Below are positions 1 through 12,554 of a stretch of DNA of 37,587 bases, in pieces. A model generated the notes under the pieces. It was given only the letters and a program-made list of their open reading frames with translations. It made no database searches and was not told the origin of the DNA. Made by a program: the position numbers and the translations under genes. The DNA is from JAZGBC01 sp036444495 (GTDB taxonomy: Bacteria > Pseudomonadota > Alphaproteobacteria > Kiloniellales > J153), in the NCBI GenBank assembly GCA_036444495.1, contig JAZGBC010000140.1, positions 1 through 37,587 of the forward strand. The letters are read 5' to 3'. Position 1 is the stretch's first letter. Each line of letters begins with the position of its first letter.

Positions 1-25
1 CGTCCTTGGCGGCGCCCTGAAATTC

Positions 26-3325
<3,300 letters not shown>

Positions 3326-3337
3326 CGGCCGGTATTC

Positions 3338-3634
3338 CTAGGTCGAGGTTCTGTCCCTGCCGGAATGGTCCGGGGCTTCGTGCCTGTCCCTCTGCTTCCG
3401 CTTGCGGCGAATGATGATGTCCCCGTCTTCGTTGAACTCGGGGGCTTCGTACTGGGGGATGGAGTCCATGAACAGCTCAAGCGCCTTCATGAGCTGCTCC
3501 ATGGCGTCCCGGGCCATCTCCTCGGCCTGATCCCGTTCGCTCTCCCCGTGGATAGCCAGGGCATAGCCTGGGGCGGCCACGGCCACACCCAGGGCCAACA
3601 GCAGTGCCAAAACACCGGATCGTAGCCTCCGCAT
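3338..3634 (-). CDS. Small exported protein of unknown function
   Basis: A 98-residue protein with a classical Sec signal peptide: basic MRRLR start, a hydrophobic Leu/Ala/Val core, and a probable cleavage after ALA near residue 27. The mature part is a short acidic helix (about 30-58) followed by the segment SIPQYEAPEFNEDGDIIIRR and a very basic, hydrophilic tail. I recall similar small proteins with an 'IPQYEAPE...GDIIIRR' segment in other alphaproteobacteria, but no function is known to me. An AAGGA ribosome binding site lies about nine bases before the ATG. It converges with the sensor kinase, whose stop is only 12 bp away. The upstream DNA (3635-3873) is AT-rich for this genome and probably holds its promoter. 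Confidence 0.75.
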   Translation of the reverse strand: MRRLRSGVLALLLALGVAVAAPGYALAIHGESERDQAEEMARDAMEQLMKALELFMDSIPQYEAPEFNEDGDIIIRRKRKQRDRHEAPDHSGRDRTST

Positions 3635-3873
3635 GGTCTATTTCCTTCTTTCGCGCCCCGTGGTCACGGGCCTCCGGGGCCTCCTCTAACGGCTATTTGA
3701 CCACGGCTCCGTGGCAATTCTTGGGCAAATCTCTTTAGTTATTTCTCTAGTTATACGTATCGGGGCCCCCAGGCATCCCGCCTGACCAGGCCGCCCGTGA
3801 GGCCGGGGCCTCGACCCGTCTCGACAAGCGCGGCCCCGCGTGCCAGGAATCGGTCCCTGGGAGGCACGCGGCC

Positions 3874-5283
3874 ATGTCCAAGGAATTAGCCTATCTCTCG
3901 GCCAGCGAGTTGGCCGTCCGCTACCGCGACGGCGACCTCTCGCCGGTCGAGGTCACACGCGCGGCGCTCCAGCGTATCGAGACGCTCAATCCGAAGCTCA
4001 ATGCCTTCCGGCTGGTCGATGCGGATCGCGCACTCGCGGATGCCCGCCAGTCGGAGGAACGCTGGCGAATCGGGGCGCCGCGCGGGCGCATCGACGGGGT
4101 ACCCACATCGATCAAGGACCTGGTCCTGACCAAGGGCTGGTCCACACTGCGCGGCTCCAAGACCGTTGCCGAGGATCAGCCTTGGGACGAGGACGCACCC
4201 TGTGTCGCCCGCCTGCGCGAGCACGGCGCCGTGCTGCTCGGCAAGACCACGACGCCGGAGTTCGGCTGGAAGGGGGTCACCGACAGCCCGCTCACCGGGA
4301 TCACGCGCAACCCCTGGAACCCGGAGCGCACACCGGGCGGCTCGAGCGGCGGCGCGGCAGTAGCGGTAGCCACGGGCATGGGGGCGCTCGCCATCGGCAG
4401 CGATGGCGGCGGCTCGGTTCGCATTCCGGCGGGCTTTACCGGGATTTTCGGCCTGAAACCGACTTTCGGCCGGGTTCCCGTCTTTCCCGCGAGTCCTTTC
4501 GGGACGTTGGCCCACATCGGCCCCATGACCCGCAGCGTGACCGACGCCGCGCTCATGCTCAGCGTCATTTCCGAGCCCGACGTGCGCGACTGGTACGCCC
4601 TGCCGGTGCAAGGCGCGGGTGCCGCGGCCGACTACACGGCGGGCCTCGACGACGGCGTCGAGGGCCTGCGCATCGCCTTCAGCCCCACACTCGGCGGCAG
4701 CCAGGTGGATCCGGAGATCGCGGCGCTGGTGGCCGCCGCCGCCCGGCGCTTCGAAGAACTGGGCGCCAAGGTCGAGGAGGCGGAGCCTGAGTTGCCCGAC
4801 TGCGCCGGCACTTTCCGCACGCACTGGTTCGCGGGCGCCGCGGTCCTCGTGGACTCCCTGAGCCCGGAACAGCGGGCGCTGCTCGAACCGGGCATCAGGG
4901 AAGTCGCCGCCGAGGGCGCGACCTACTCGCTCAGCCACTATCTCGGGGCGGTCAAGGTGCGCGAAGCCATCGGCCTCGCCATGAACCGCTTCCACGCGAC
5001 CTACGACCTTCTGCTCACCCCGGCCCTGCCCATTCCGGCCTTCGAGGCGGGCAAGGAGTCTCCGCCCGACTACGAGCGACAGGACCGCTGGGTCGACTGG
5101 ACGCCCTTTTCCTATCCCTTCAACCTGACGCGCCAGCCGGCGGCCAGCGTGCCCTGCGGCCTGACCAGGGACGGCCTGCCGGCGGGGTTGCAGATCGTCG
5201 GCCCGCTGTACGCCGACTCCCTGGTCCTGCGCGCCGCGCGGGCCTACGAGCAGGTGCAGCCCTTCAAGATGCCGGCGATTTAG
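3874..5283 (+). CDS. Amidase (amidase signature family)
   Basis: Hydrolyses an amide bond with the Ser-cis-Ser-Lys triad of the amidase signature family. All three residues are visible: Lys81 in SIKD, Ser157 in the PGGSSGG loop, and nucleophile Ser181 in GSDGGGSVRIPAG. The 76- and 24-residue spacings match family members such as FAAH (142/217/241). Length (469 aa) is typical. The C-terminal part contains CGLTRDGLPAGLQIVGP, also typical. The ATG at 3874 follows a GGGAGG sequence. There is no signal peptide, so it is cytoplasmic. GatB or GatC partners are absent, and the family cannot be used to name a substrate. The last 57 bases recur in a decayed form at 6194-6250, beyond the toxin-antitoxin pair. 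Confidence 0.9.
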   Translation: MSKELAYLSASELAVRYRDGDLSPVEVTRAALQRIETLNPKLNAFRLVDADRALADARQSEERWRIGAPRGRIDGVPTSIKDLVLTKGWSTLRGSKTVAEDQPWDEDAPCVARLREHGAVLLGKTTTPEFGWKGVTDSPLTGITRNPWNPERTPGGSSGGAAVAVATGMGALAIGSDGGGSVRIPAGFTGIFGLKPTFGRVPVFPASPFGTLAHIGPMTRSVTDAALMLSVISEPDVRDWYALPVQGAGAAADYTAGLDDGVEGLRIAFSPTLGGSQVDPEIAALVAAAARRFEELGAKVEEAEPELPDCAGTFRTHWFAGAAVLVDSLSPEQRALLEPGIREVAAEGATYSLSHYLGAVKVREAIGLAMNRFHATYDLLLTPALPIPAFEAGKESPPDYERQDRWVDWTPFSYPFNLTRQPAASVPCGLTRDGLPAGLQIVGPLYADSLVLRAARAYEQVQPFKMPAI

Positions 5284-5360
5284 CGGCGGAGGCAGCGGGC
5301 GATCGAAGATGAATGAGCGGAATGTTTGCGTTCTCGCGATACTCTTCACAGAATAGGGCC

Positions 5361-5657
5361 ATGAACCAAGAGGATGCCGTTAGGATATTGCGGAACCACG
5401 CAGAGGAACTGCGGGCGCGCGGTGTGGCGCGCCTCGACCTGTACGGCTCTACGGCCCGGGGCGAGGCACGTCCGGGCAGCGACATTGACGTCGTCGTGGA
5501 CATCGAGCCCGGCCGGAAATTTTCACTGATCGACCTGGCCAGCCTGCGCGTTTTCCTGTGCGACATTTTCGGCTGCGAGGCAGATGTCATCGTGCGCGAG
5601 GACTTGCGCCCCCGGTTTCGCGAGGAAATCGAACGCGAAGCCGTGCAGGTTCTATGA
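5361..5657 (+). CDS. mntA: Minimal nucleotidyltransferase (MNT) antitoxin, MntA-like
   Basis: A 98-residue MNT-fold protein. It shows the nucleotidyltransferase signature GSTARGEARPGSDIDVVVD: Gly29-Ser30, then metal-binding Asp41 and Asp43. In characterised HepT/MntA pairs the MNT protein neutralises the HEPN toxin by adding AMP to a tyrosine of the toxin. I chose the ATG at 5361 because the conserved part begins right there; an in-frame ATG at 5313 would add 16 unconserved residues and overlaps the space behind the amidase. The stop codon overlaps the start of the HEPN gene, so the two are translationally coupled. The pair sits 77 bp behind the amidase and is followed by a second amidase tail. 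That it acts as an antitoxin is inferred from the pairing. Confidence 0.85.
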   Translation: MNQEDAVRILRNHAEELRARGVARLDLYGSTARGEARPGSDIDVVVDIEPGRKFSLIDLASLRVFLCDIFGCEADVIVREDLRPRFREEIEREAVQVL

Positions 5658-6013
5658 TGTCCGACCAGCGAATCCTTGACCGGCTGGGCCAAATGCGCGA
5701 GGCGCTGAGCGCCATCGAGCGCCTGACTACCGGTAAGTCATTGGATGACTACGCCGCGGAACCGGATTTGGCCGCGGCGGTCGAGCGATATCTGGAGCGC
5801 CTCTCCGAGGCGTCGCGCCATGTCCCCGATGCGCTTAAGGAGAAGCACCCGAACATCGACTGGCGGGGCGTGGCCGATTTGGGCAATGTGCTGCGCCACG
5901 CCTACGATCAGGTCATGGACCATCGCATCTGGCAGATCGTGACGGCAGACCTTGCGCCCTTGAAGGCAGCCGTCGAGACTATGCTTCGCGAGGTTAAAAA
6001 AGATAGGACCTGA
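5654..6013 (+). CDS. hepT: HEPN-domain (DUF86) toxin-like protein, HepT-like
   Basis: A helical 119-residue DUF86/HEPN protein, the usual toxin partner of an MNT antitoxin and, in known cases, an RNA-cutting enzyme. The start ATG at 5654 overlaps the MNT stop (ATGA); the next codon is also ATG. The expected active-site pattern is Arg-x4-6-His-x-Tyr. Here the segment is GNVLRHAYDQV: His82 and Tyr84 are present, so the tyrosine that MntA proteins modify is kept. Position 77, where the catalytic Arg would sit, is Gly, and an Arg (81) directly precedes the His. Similar 'GN-x-LRH-x-Y' versions exist in some DUF86 proteins as far as I recall. Nuclease activity is therefore doubtful; the protein could be an inactive or altered HEPN. 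Confidence 0.82.
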   Translation: MMSDQRILDRLGQMREALSAIERLTTGKSLDDYAAEPDLAAAVERYLERLSEASRHVPDALKEKHPNIDWRGVADLGNVLRHAYDQVMDHRIWQIVTADLAPLKAAVETMLREVKKDRT

Positions 6014-6368
6014 TCCTAACCGTGCTTAACCCTTGCGTCACTGTAACGTCCGATTCCGGCCTGCATCGCGGAGGGCCTTTGGAACGCGGTTGCGCGGTGA
6101 CGGTTTTCTCGGACGGTGGATTCCCTTGAAATCAACCCCCTGCACTACGAGACGGGCTGCGGCCTGGACGGCGTCCCGCACCCCGAGTTCGACTTGCGCG
6201 CCGCCCGCGCCTATGAGCAGGCGCAGCCGTTCAAGATGCCGGACGTCTAGGAACCGAATCGCAGAGTGCCGCGCGGTTTAACGCTTCCGTGACCAAATTC
6301 GTCTAGGGGTGAAGAATCTGGTACGATTCCTCGCCGCATGCGCGCGATTCGACAGAAGGGTGCTTCCC
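6014..6368. other. Intergenic region with amidase remnant and fadA promoter
   Basis: No intact gene lies between the HEPN gene and the thiolase. The first half (6014-6120) shows nothing recognisable. From about 6150 to 6250 there is a decayed amidase 3' end, listed separately. The last 118 bases should hold the promoter of the beta-oxidation operon; an AGAAGGG ribosome binding site lies just before the ATG at 6369. Confidence 0.6.
6150..6250 (+). pseudogene. Decayed second copy of an amidase 3' end
   Basis: Bases 6194-6250 match the last 57 bases of the intact amidase (5227-5283) at 47 positions by my hand count, about 82%, including the stop codon. The encoded tails are RAARAYEQAQPFKMPDV here and RAARAYEQVQPFKMPAI in the intact gene. 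Just upstream, CGLDGVPHPEFD looks like a shortened form of the family's 'CGL..DGLPAGLQ...GP' segment, so the remnant began further upstream and has lost pieces. Most differences in the 57-bp part fall at third codon positions, which fits a former paralogue or an old copy. It lies behind the MNT/HEPN pair, so that pair is bracketed by two amidase tails. Confidence 0.75.
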
Positions 6369-7508
6369 ATGCACAAATCCGTGGTCATCGCGGGCTACGC
6401 CCGCTCTCCGTTCCATTTCGCCGGCAAGGGCGAACTCACCAAGGTCCGGCCCGACGAGCTGGCCGCCCAGGTGGTGCGCGGCCTGCTGGAGAAGACCGGT
6501 ATCGACCCGGCCGACATCGAGGATCTGATCGTCGGTTGCGCCTTTCCCGAGGGTGAACAGGGCCTCAACGTGGCGCGCCTCATCGGCTTCCTGGCGGACC
6601 TGCCGCTCAACGTGGCCGGCACAACGGTGAACCGCTTCTGCGGCTCCTCCATGCAGTCGATCCACATGGCCGCGGGCGCCATCCAGATGGACGCCGGCGA
6701 GGCTTTCCTCTGCGCCGGCGTGGAGTCCATGAGCCGGGTACCCCAGGGCGGCTTCAATCCCCTGCTCCACCCGGGCCTGGCCGATCGATTCCCCCAGGCC
6801 TATATCTCCATGGGCGAGACAGCCGAGAACGTAGCCGACAAGTACGGCATCGCGCGCGCGCGCCAGGAGGAGTTCGCCTTGGAAAGCCACCGGCGGGCCG
6901 CCGACGCGCGGGAGTCGGGCAGGTTGGCCGGCGAGATCGTGGCGATCCGTCACGGCAATCACGTGGTCGAGACAGACGGCTGCATCCGGCCCGAGACCTC
7001 GACCGAGGCGCTGGCTGGACTAAAGCCCGCCTTCAAGACGGACGGGAGCGTGACCGCCGGCACCTCCTCGCCGCTCACCGACGGGGCAGCGGCCGTCCTC
7101 GTCACCACCGAGGATTACGCCAAGGTCAACGGGCTCAAGCCGCTCGCGCGCCTGCGCGCCATCGCCGTGGCCGGCTGCGATCCCGAGATCATGGGCATCG
7201 GGCCGGTGGCGGCCTCGCGCAAGGCCCTGGAGCGCGCCGGGCTCAAGATAGACGACATCGACGTGATCGAGCTCAACGAGGCCTTCGCCTCCCAGGCGCT
7301 GGCCTGCGCCGACGAACTGGGCCTGGACCCGGCCAAGATAAACATCGACGGCGGGGCGCTGGCGCTCGGCCATCCCTTGGGCGCGACGGGTGCGCGCATC
7401 ACCGGCAAGGCGGCCGAGATCATGCGGCGCGAGGGCAAGGCCCTGGCGCTCGCCACCCAATGCATCGGCGGCGGCCAGGGCATCGCCACGGTCCTGGAGG
7501 CGGCCTGA
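6369..7508 (+). CDS. fadA: Acetyl-CoA acyltransferase (3-ketoacyl-CoA thiolase)
   Basis: Catalyses the last step of beta-oxidation, cleaving 3-ketoacyl-CoA with CoA to release acetyl-CoA. The 379-residue length and all thiolase landmarks fit: acyl-accepting Cys91 in RFCGSSMQSIHMAAGA, His335 in GGALALGHPLGATGAR, and the deprotonating Cys365 in QCIGGGQG. The ATG at 6369 is preceded by AGAAGGG; an in-frame start 60 bases earlier would add an unconserved leader. The stop shares one base with the start of the next gene (TGATG), so thiolase and the HAD/ECH enzyme are translationally coupled, as expected for a two-subunit trifunctional complex. A biosynthetic role is possible for the fold, but the operon argues for fatty acid degradation. 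Confidence 0.93.
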   Translation: MHKSVVIAGYARSPFHFAGKGELTKVRPDELAAQVVRGLLEKTGIDPADIEDLIVGCAFPEGEQGLNVARLIGFLADLPLNVAGTTVNRFCGSSMQSIHMAAGAIQMDAGEAFLCAGVESMSRVPQGGFNPLLHPGLADRFPQAYISMGETAENVADKYGIARARQEEFALESHRRAADARESGRLAGEIVAIRHGNHVVETDGCIRPETSTEALAGLKPAFKTDGSVTAGTSSPLTDGAAAVLVTTEDYAKVNGLKPLARLRAIAVAGCDPEIMGIGPVAASRKALERAGLKIDDIDVIELNEAFASQALACADELGLDPAKINIDGGALALGHPLGATGARITGKAAEIMRREGKALALATQCIGGGQGIATVLEAA

Positions 7509-9838
7509 TGCCCATCGAAAAGGCCGCGGTCATCGGCGCCGGGGTCATGGGCGCCGGCATCGCCGCGCAGATCGCCAATGCGGGTATTCCCGTCCTGTTG
7601 CTGGACATCCCCTCGACCAACGGCGGCAGCCGCAGCGCCCTGGCCGAGGGCGCCATCAAGCGCATGCTCAAGACCGAGCCCGCGCCCTTCATGCACAAGG
7701 CCGCGGCCAGGCTGGTCACCCCGGGCAACACCGAGGACGACCTGGCCAAGCTGTCGGAAGCCGACTGGATCATCGAGGCGGTCCTGGAGGACCTGGAGAT
7801 CAAGCGCACGCTCTATGCCAAGGTGGAAGAGGTGCGCAAGGAAGGCTCCTTGGTCTCGTCCAACACTTCCACCCTGCCGCTCAAGCTGCTGATCGAAGGC
7901 CTTCCCGAGCGTTTCGCACGCGACTTCCTGATCAGCCATTTCTTCAACCCGCCGCGCTACATGCGCCTGCTCGAACTCCTGGCCGGGGAGAAGACCCGGC
8001 CCGGCGCGCTGGAAGAGCTCGCCGATTTCGCCGACCGGCGCCTGGGCAAGGGAGTGGTCGTCTGCAAGGACACGCCGGGCTTCGTCGCCAACCGCATCGG
8101 CAGCGTCTGGATGCAGGTCGCGGTCAACGCCGCGCTAGACCTCAAGCTGACCGTCGAGGAGGCCGATGCCGTGATGTCGCGCCCACTGGGAATTCCCAAG
8201 ACCGGAATCTTCGGCCTGCTCGATCTGGTGGGCATCGACCTCAAGCCCAAGGTGGACGCGAGCTTTGCCGCCACCTTGCCCGAGGGCGACGCCTATCACA
8301 GCCACCGCCGAAAGTGGCCGCTGATGGATCGCATGATCGAGACCGGCTACACCGGGCGCAAGGGCAAGGGCGGCTTCTATCGGCTCAACAAGGACGGCGG
8401 CAAGCGGGTCAAGGAGGCGCTCAATCTGGAGACCGGCGAGTACGCGCCCGCCGCCAAGCCGGTGCTGGAAAGCCTGGACGCGAGCAAGGCCGGCGGGCTC
8501 AAGGCGCTGGTCGAGCACGAGGACCGGGGCGGGCGTTACGCCTGGACCGTACTGTCGCACGTCTTGTCTTACGCGGCGACTCACGTGCCGGAGATCGCCG
8601 ATGGGGTCTACGACGTCGATCGCGCGCTCAAGCTCGGCTACGCCTGGAAATACGGGCCCTTCGAGTTGATCGACCAACTGGGCGCGGCCTGGTTCGCCGA
8701 GCGCCTGGAGGCCGACGGCATGGCGGTGCCGCCGCTGCTCAAGAGCGCGGCCGAGGCCGGCGCCTTCTACCGCACGCAGGAGGGCCGCCTGCAATATCTC
8801 ACCGTCGAGGGTAATTACGCGGACCTGCCGCGGCCCGAGGGGGTGCTGCTGCTGGAAGACATCAAGCGCGCGTCCGAGCCCTTGGCGAAGAACGCCTCGG
8901 CCAGTCTCTGGGACATCGGCGACGGTGTGGTCTGCCTCGAAGTGCACACCAAACTCAACACCATCGATCCCGACGTGGTCGCCATGATCGAGAAAGCGAT
9001 CAAGAGGGTGGAGAAGGATCACAAGGCGCTGGTCATCTACAACGAGGGTTCCCACTTCTCGGCCGGGGCCAACATCGGTCTGGCGCTCTTCGCCGCCAAC
9101 ACCGCGCTCTGGCCCATGATCGAGGGCATGCTCGAGCAGGGCCAGAAAGCCTATCGCAAACTCAAGCACGCGCCCTTCCCGGTGGTCGCCGCCCCGTCGG
9201 GCCTGGCGCTGGGCGGCGGCTGCGAGATCCTGCTCAATGCCGACGCGGTGCAGGCCCATGCCGAGAGCTACGTCGGGCTGGTGGAGGTCGGCGTCGGCCT
9301 CGTGCCCGCCTGGGGCGGCTGCACCGAGATGCTGACGCGCCTGGCGGCCGACCCGAAGCGGCCCAAGGGGCCCATGCCGCCGGTCGCCGCCGCCTTCGAG
9401 ACCATCGGCCTGGCCAAGGTGGCCAAATCCGCCTTCGAGGCCAAGGAGCTGGGCTTCCTGCGCGAGAGCGACGGCATCACCTTCAACCGCGAGCGCCTGC
9501 TGTCGGAAGCGAAGGCCAAGGCGCTGGAACTGGTCGAGGGCTACCAGCCGCCCGAGCCGGCGCAACTCACCCTGCCCGGCCCCTCGGGCAAGGCGGCGCT
9601 GAATCGCGCGCTGCACGGCTTCAGCCTCCAGGGCCTGACCACGCCCCACGACGAGGTCGTGACGGGTGAGTTGGCCGAACTCCTGACCGGCGGCCCGGGC
9701 GCCGACCTCACCGAGCCGGTGGCGGAAGAGGAGCTGCTCAAGCTGGAGCGCAAGGCCTTCATGGCGCTGGTCAAGACCGGCAAGACCCTGGCGCGCATGG
9801 AACACACGCTGGAAACCGGCAAACCGCTCAGAAACTGA
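7508..9838 (+). CDS. fadN: Bifunctional 3-hydroxyacyl-CoA dehydrogenase / enoyl-CoA hydratase
   Basis: Performs hydration and NAD-dependent dehydrogenation in beta-oxidation. The order of domains is dehydrogenase first (NAD-binding GAGVMGAGIAAQIANAG near residue 10, SHFFNPP near 155, dehydrogenase C-terminal domains to about 430), then an enoyl-CoA hydratase domain (about 465-700; FSAGANIG and GLALGGGCEILL form the oxyanion region). This is the order of Bacillus FadN, not of E. coli FadB/FadJ, where the hydratase comes first. At 776 residues it is close to FadN in length. The ATG at 7508 overlaps the thiolase stop by one base. The hydratase loop reads VEVGVGLVPAWGG, typical of this subfamily. 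The acyl-CoA dehydrogenase follows after 18 bp. Confidence 0.93.
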   Translation: MPIEKAAVIGAGVMGAGIAAQIANAGIPVLLLDIPSTNGGSRSALAEGAIKRMLKTEPAPFMHKAAARLVTPGNTEDDLAKLSEADWIIEAVLEDLEIKRTLYAKVEEVRKEGSLVSSNTSTLPLKLLIEGLPERFARDFLISHFFNPPRYMRLLELLAGEKTRPGALEELADFADRRLGKGVVVCKDTPGFVANRIGSVWMQVAVNAALDLKLTVEEADAVMSRPLGIPKTGIFGLLDLVGIDLKPKVDASFAATLPEGDAYHSHRRKWPLMDRMIETGYTGRKGKGGFYRLNKDGGKRVKEALNLETGEYAPAAKPVLESLDASKAGGLKALVEHEDRGGRYAWTVLSHVLSYAATHVPEIADGVYDVDRALKLGYAWKYGPFELIDQLGAAWFAERLEADGMAVPPLLKSAAEAGAFYRTQEGRLQYLTVEGNYADLPRPEGVLLLEDIKRASEPLAKNASASLWDIGDGVVCLEVHTKLNTIDPDVVAMIEKAIKRVEKDHKALVIYNEGSHFSAGANIGLALFAANTALWPMIEGMLEQGQKAYRKLKHAPFPVVAAPSGLALGGGCEILLNADAVQAHAESYVGLVEVGVGLVPAWGGCTEMLTRLAADPKRPKGPMPPVAAAFETIGLAKVAKSAFEAKELGFLRESDGITFNRERLLSEAKAKALELVEGYQPPEPAQLTLPGPSGKAALNRALHGFSLQGLTTPHDEVVTGELAELLTGGPGADLTEPVAEEELLKLERKAFMALVKTGKTLARMEHTLETGKPLRN

Positions 9839-9856
9839 TTTCGCAGAGATAGGTTC

Positions 9857-11662
<1,806 letters not shown>

Positions 11663-11678
11663 GGCAACTCTGGCACGG

Positions 11679-12308
11679 TTACCAGATCGTGGGCTTCTTG
11701 CCCTGCTTCTTCAGCTCCTCGAACTTGATCTGGATGTATTTCTGGAAGGACAATTCCTTGTACTTCGCCATGCGCACGTACTCGAACATGGAGAGGAAGT
11801 GGTAGGGCTTGAAATAGCCGGGCATGCGCATGATCTCGGCGTCCCCGCCGGTCTTGCCCTCGACCAGATTGGGATCGTTCGGGAAGAAACTTATGGTCGG
11901 CGTGAAGACCACGTTCCAGCGCCGGGCGATATCCCGTTCCTCCATCACCTTGCCGTCGAAGTCGGTCACCTTGCGTGAGCCCCAGAGGTTGAGCTGCAAG
12001 ACCTCGAAGTTGGCCTTGATGTAATCGCTGATCTCGTGCCGGGCCAAATTGACCCTGTGGGTCTCGCGGCAGTAGGGGCAGCCCTTCTGCTCCCACATCA
12101 CCGCCAAGTGCTTGTTGTTTGCCGCCGCTTCGCTCAGGTCCTCGTAGAGTTCCAGGAAGGACTCCAGGAACCAGGGCTGCTTGTGCAGGCCATCGTCACC
12201 CATTTCCGGCTCGATATGCGTTGCCCGGGCGGTGCGCCCCAAGGCGCCGGACGCGGCAAGCGCGCCGGAAGCGACGGCCGAGAGCGTAAATCCGCGTCTG
12301 CTCAACAT
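11679..12308 (-). CDS. Exported SoxW-like thioredoxin-fold protein
   Basis: A thioredoxin-fold protein acting outside the cytoplasmic membrane. The N-terminus MLSRRGFTLSAVASG followed by an Ala-rich segment looks like a Tat signal (twin Arg) or a Sec signal. The redox site is GCPYC with Cys77 and Cys80, and a cis-proline is present in VVFTPTISFF. The 'MWEQKGCPYCRETH' context is that of the SoxW family, thioredoxins first known from thiosulfate-oxidation clusters but also common alone. No sox gene is present here, so the redox partner is unknown. A GGGAG ribosome binding site precedes the ATG. It is convergent with the beta-oxidation operon. Confidence 0.85.
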   Translation of the reverse strand: MLSRRGFTLSAVASGALAASGALGRTARATHIEPEMGDDGLHKQPWFLESFLELYEDLSEAAANNKHLAVMWEQKGCPYCRETHRVNLARHEISDYIKANFEVLQLNLWGSRKVTDFDGKVMEERDIARRWNVVFTPTISFFPNDPNLVEGKTGGDAEIMRMPGYFKPYHFLSMFEYVRMAKYKELSFQKYIQIKFEELKKQGKKPTIW

Positions 12309-12374
12309 CGGCTTCTCCCTTCTCCCCTTCCAGCCGGCTCATGGCGGGGAAGGGACTTCGATGCATTCCTACTT

Positions 12375-12542
12375 ATGAATATAGCATCAAAATGGGATCA
12401 GGACGACCTCCCAGTTTCGAGCTTGCCCGCGGCGCCGCGCCGGCGCAAGCCGGTGAAATGGGCCTTGCAGTGGCGGGCGAAGGCCCCGGACCGCCGGGTT
12501 GAGCGCGCTCTGGCCGGCGGTTCGGACAAGGTGATGTGCTAA
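12375..12542 (+). CDS. Possible small ORF, 55 residues, unknown
   Basis: A short open frame from ATG 12375 to TAA 12542 in the gap between two genes on the other strand. It would encode a basic, Trp-containing peptide starting MNIASKWDQDDLPVS. It has no good ribosome binding site, and its 3' half contains a nested inverted repeat (CCGCCGG at 12491-12497 with CCGGCGG at 12514-12520, enclosing GAGCGCGCTC). That hairpin lies 35 bp beyond the stop of the minus-strand hydrolase and could be an end-of-transcript structure instead. I consider the ORF more likely spurious than real. Confidence 0.2.
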   Translation: MNIASKWDQDDLPVSSLPAAPRRRKPVKWALQWRAKAPDRRVERALAGGSDKVMC

Positions 12543-12554
12543 GCCCGGGCCCGG

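Noticed and set aside
3886..5349. Long minus-strand open frame opposite the amidase
   Set aside because: Antisense to a gene with a full catalytic triad; no motif in the translation.
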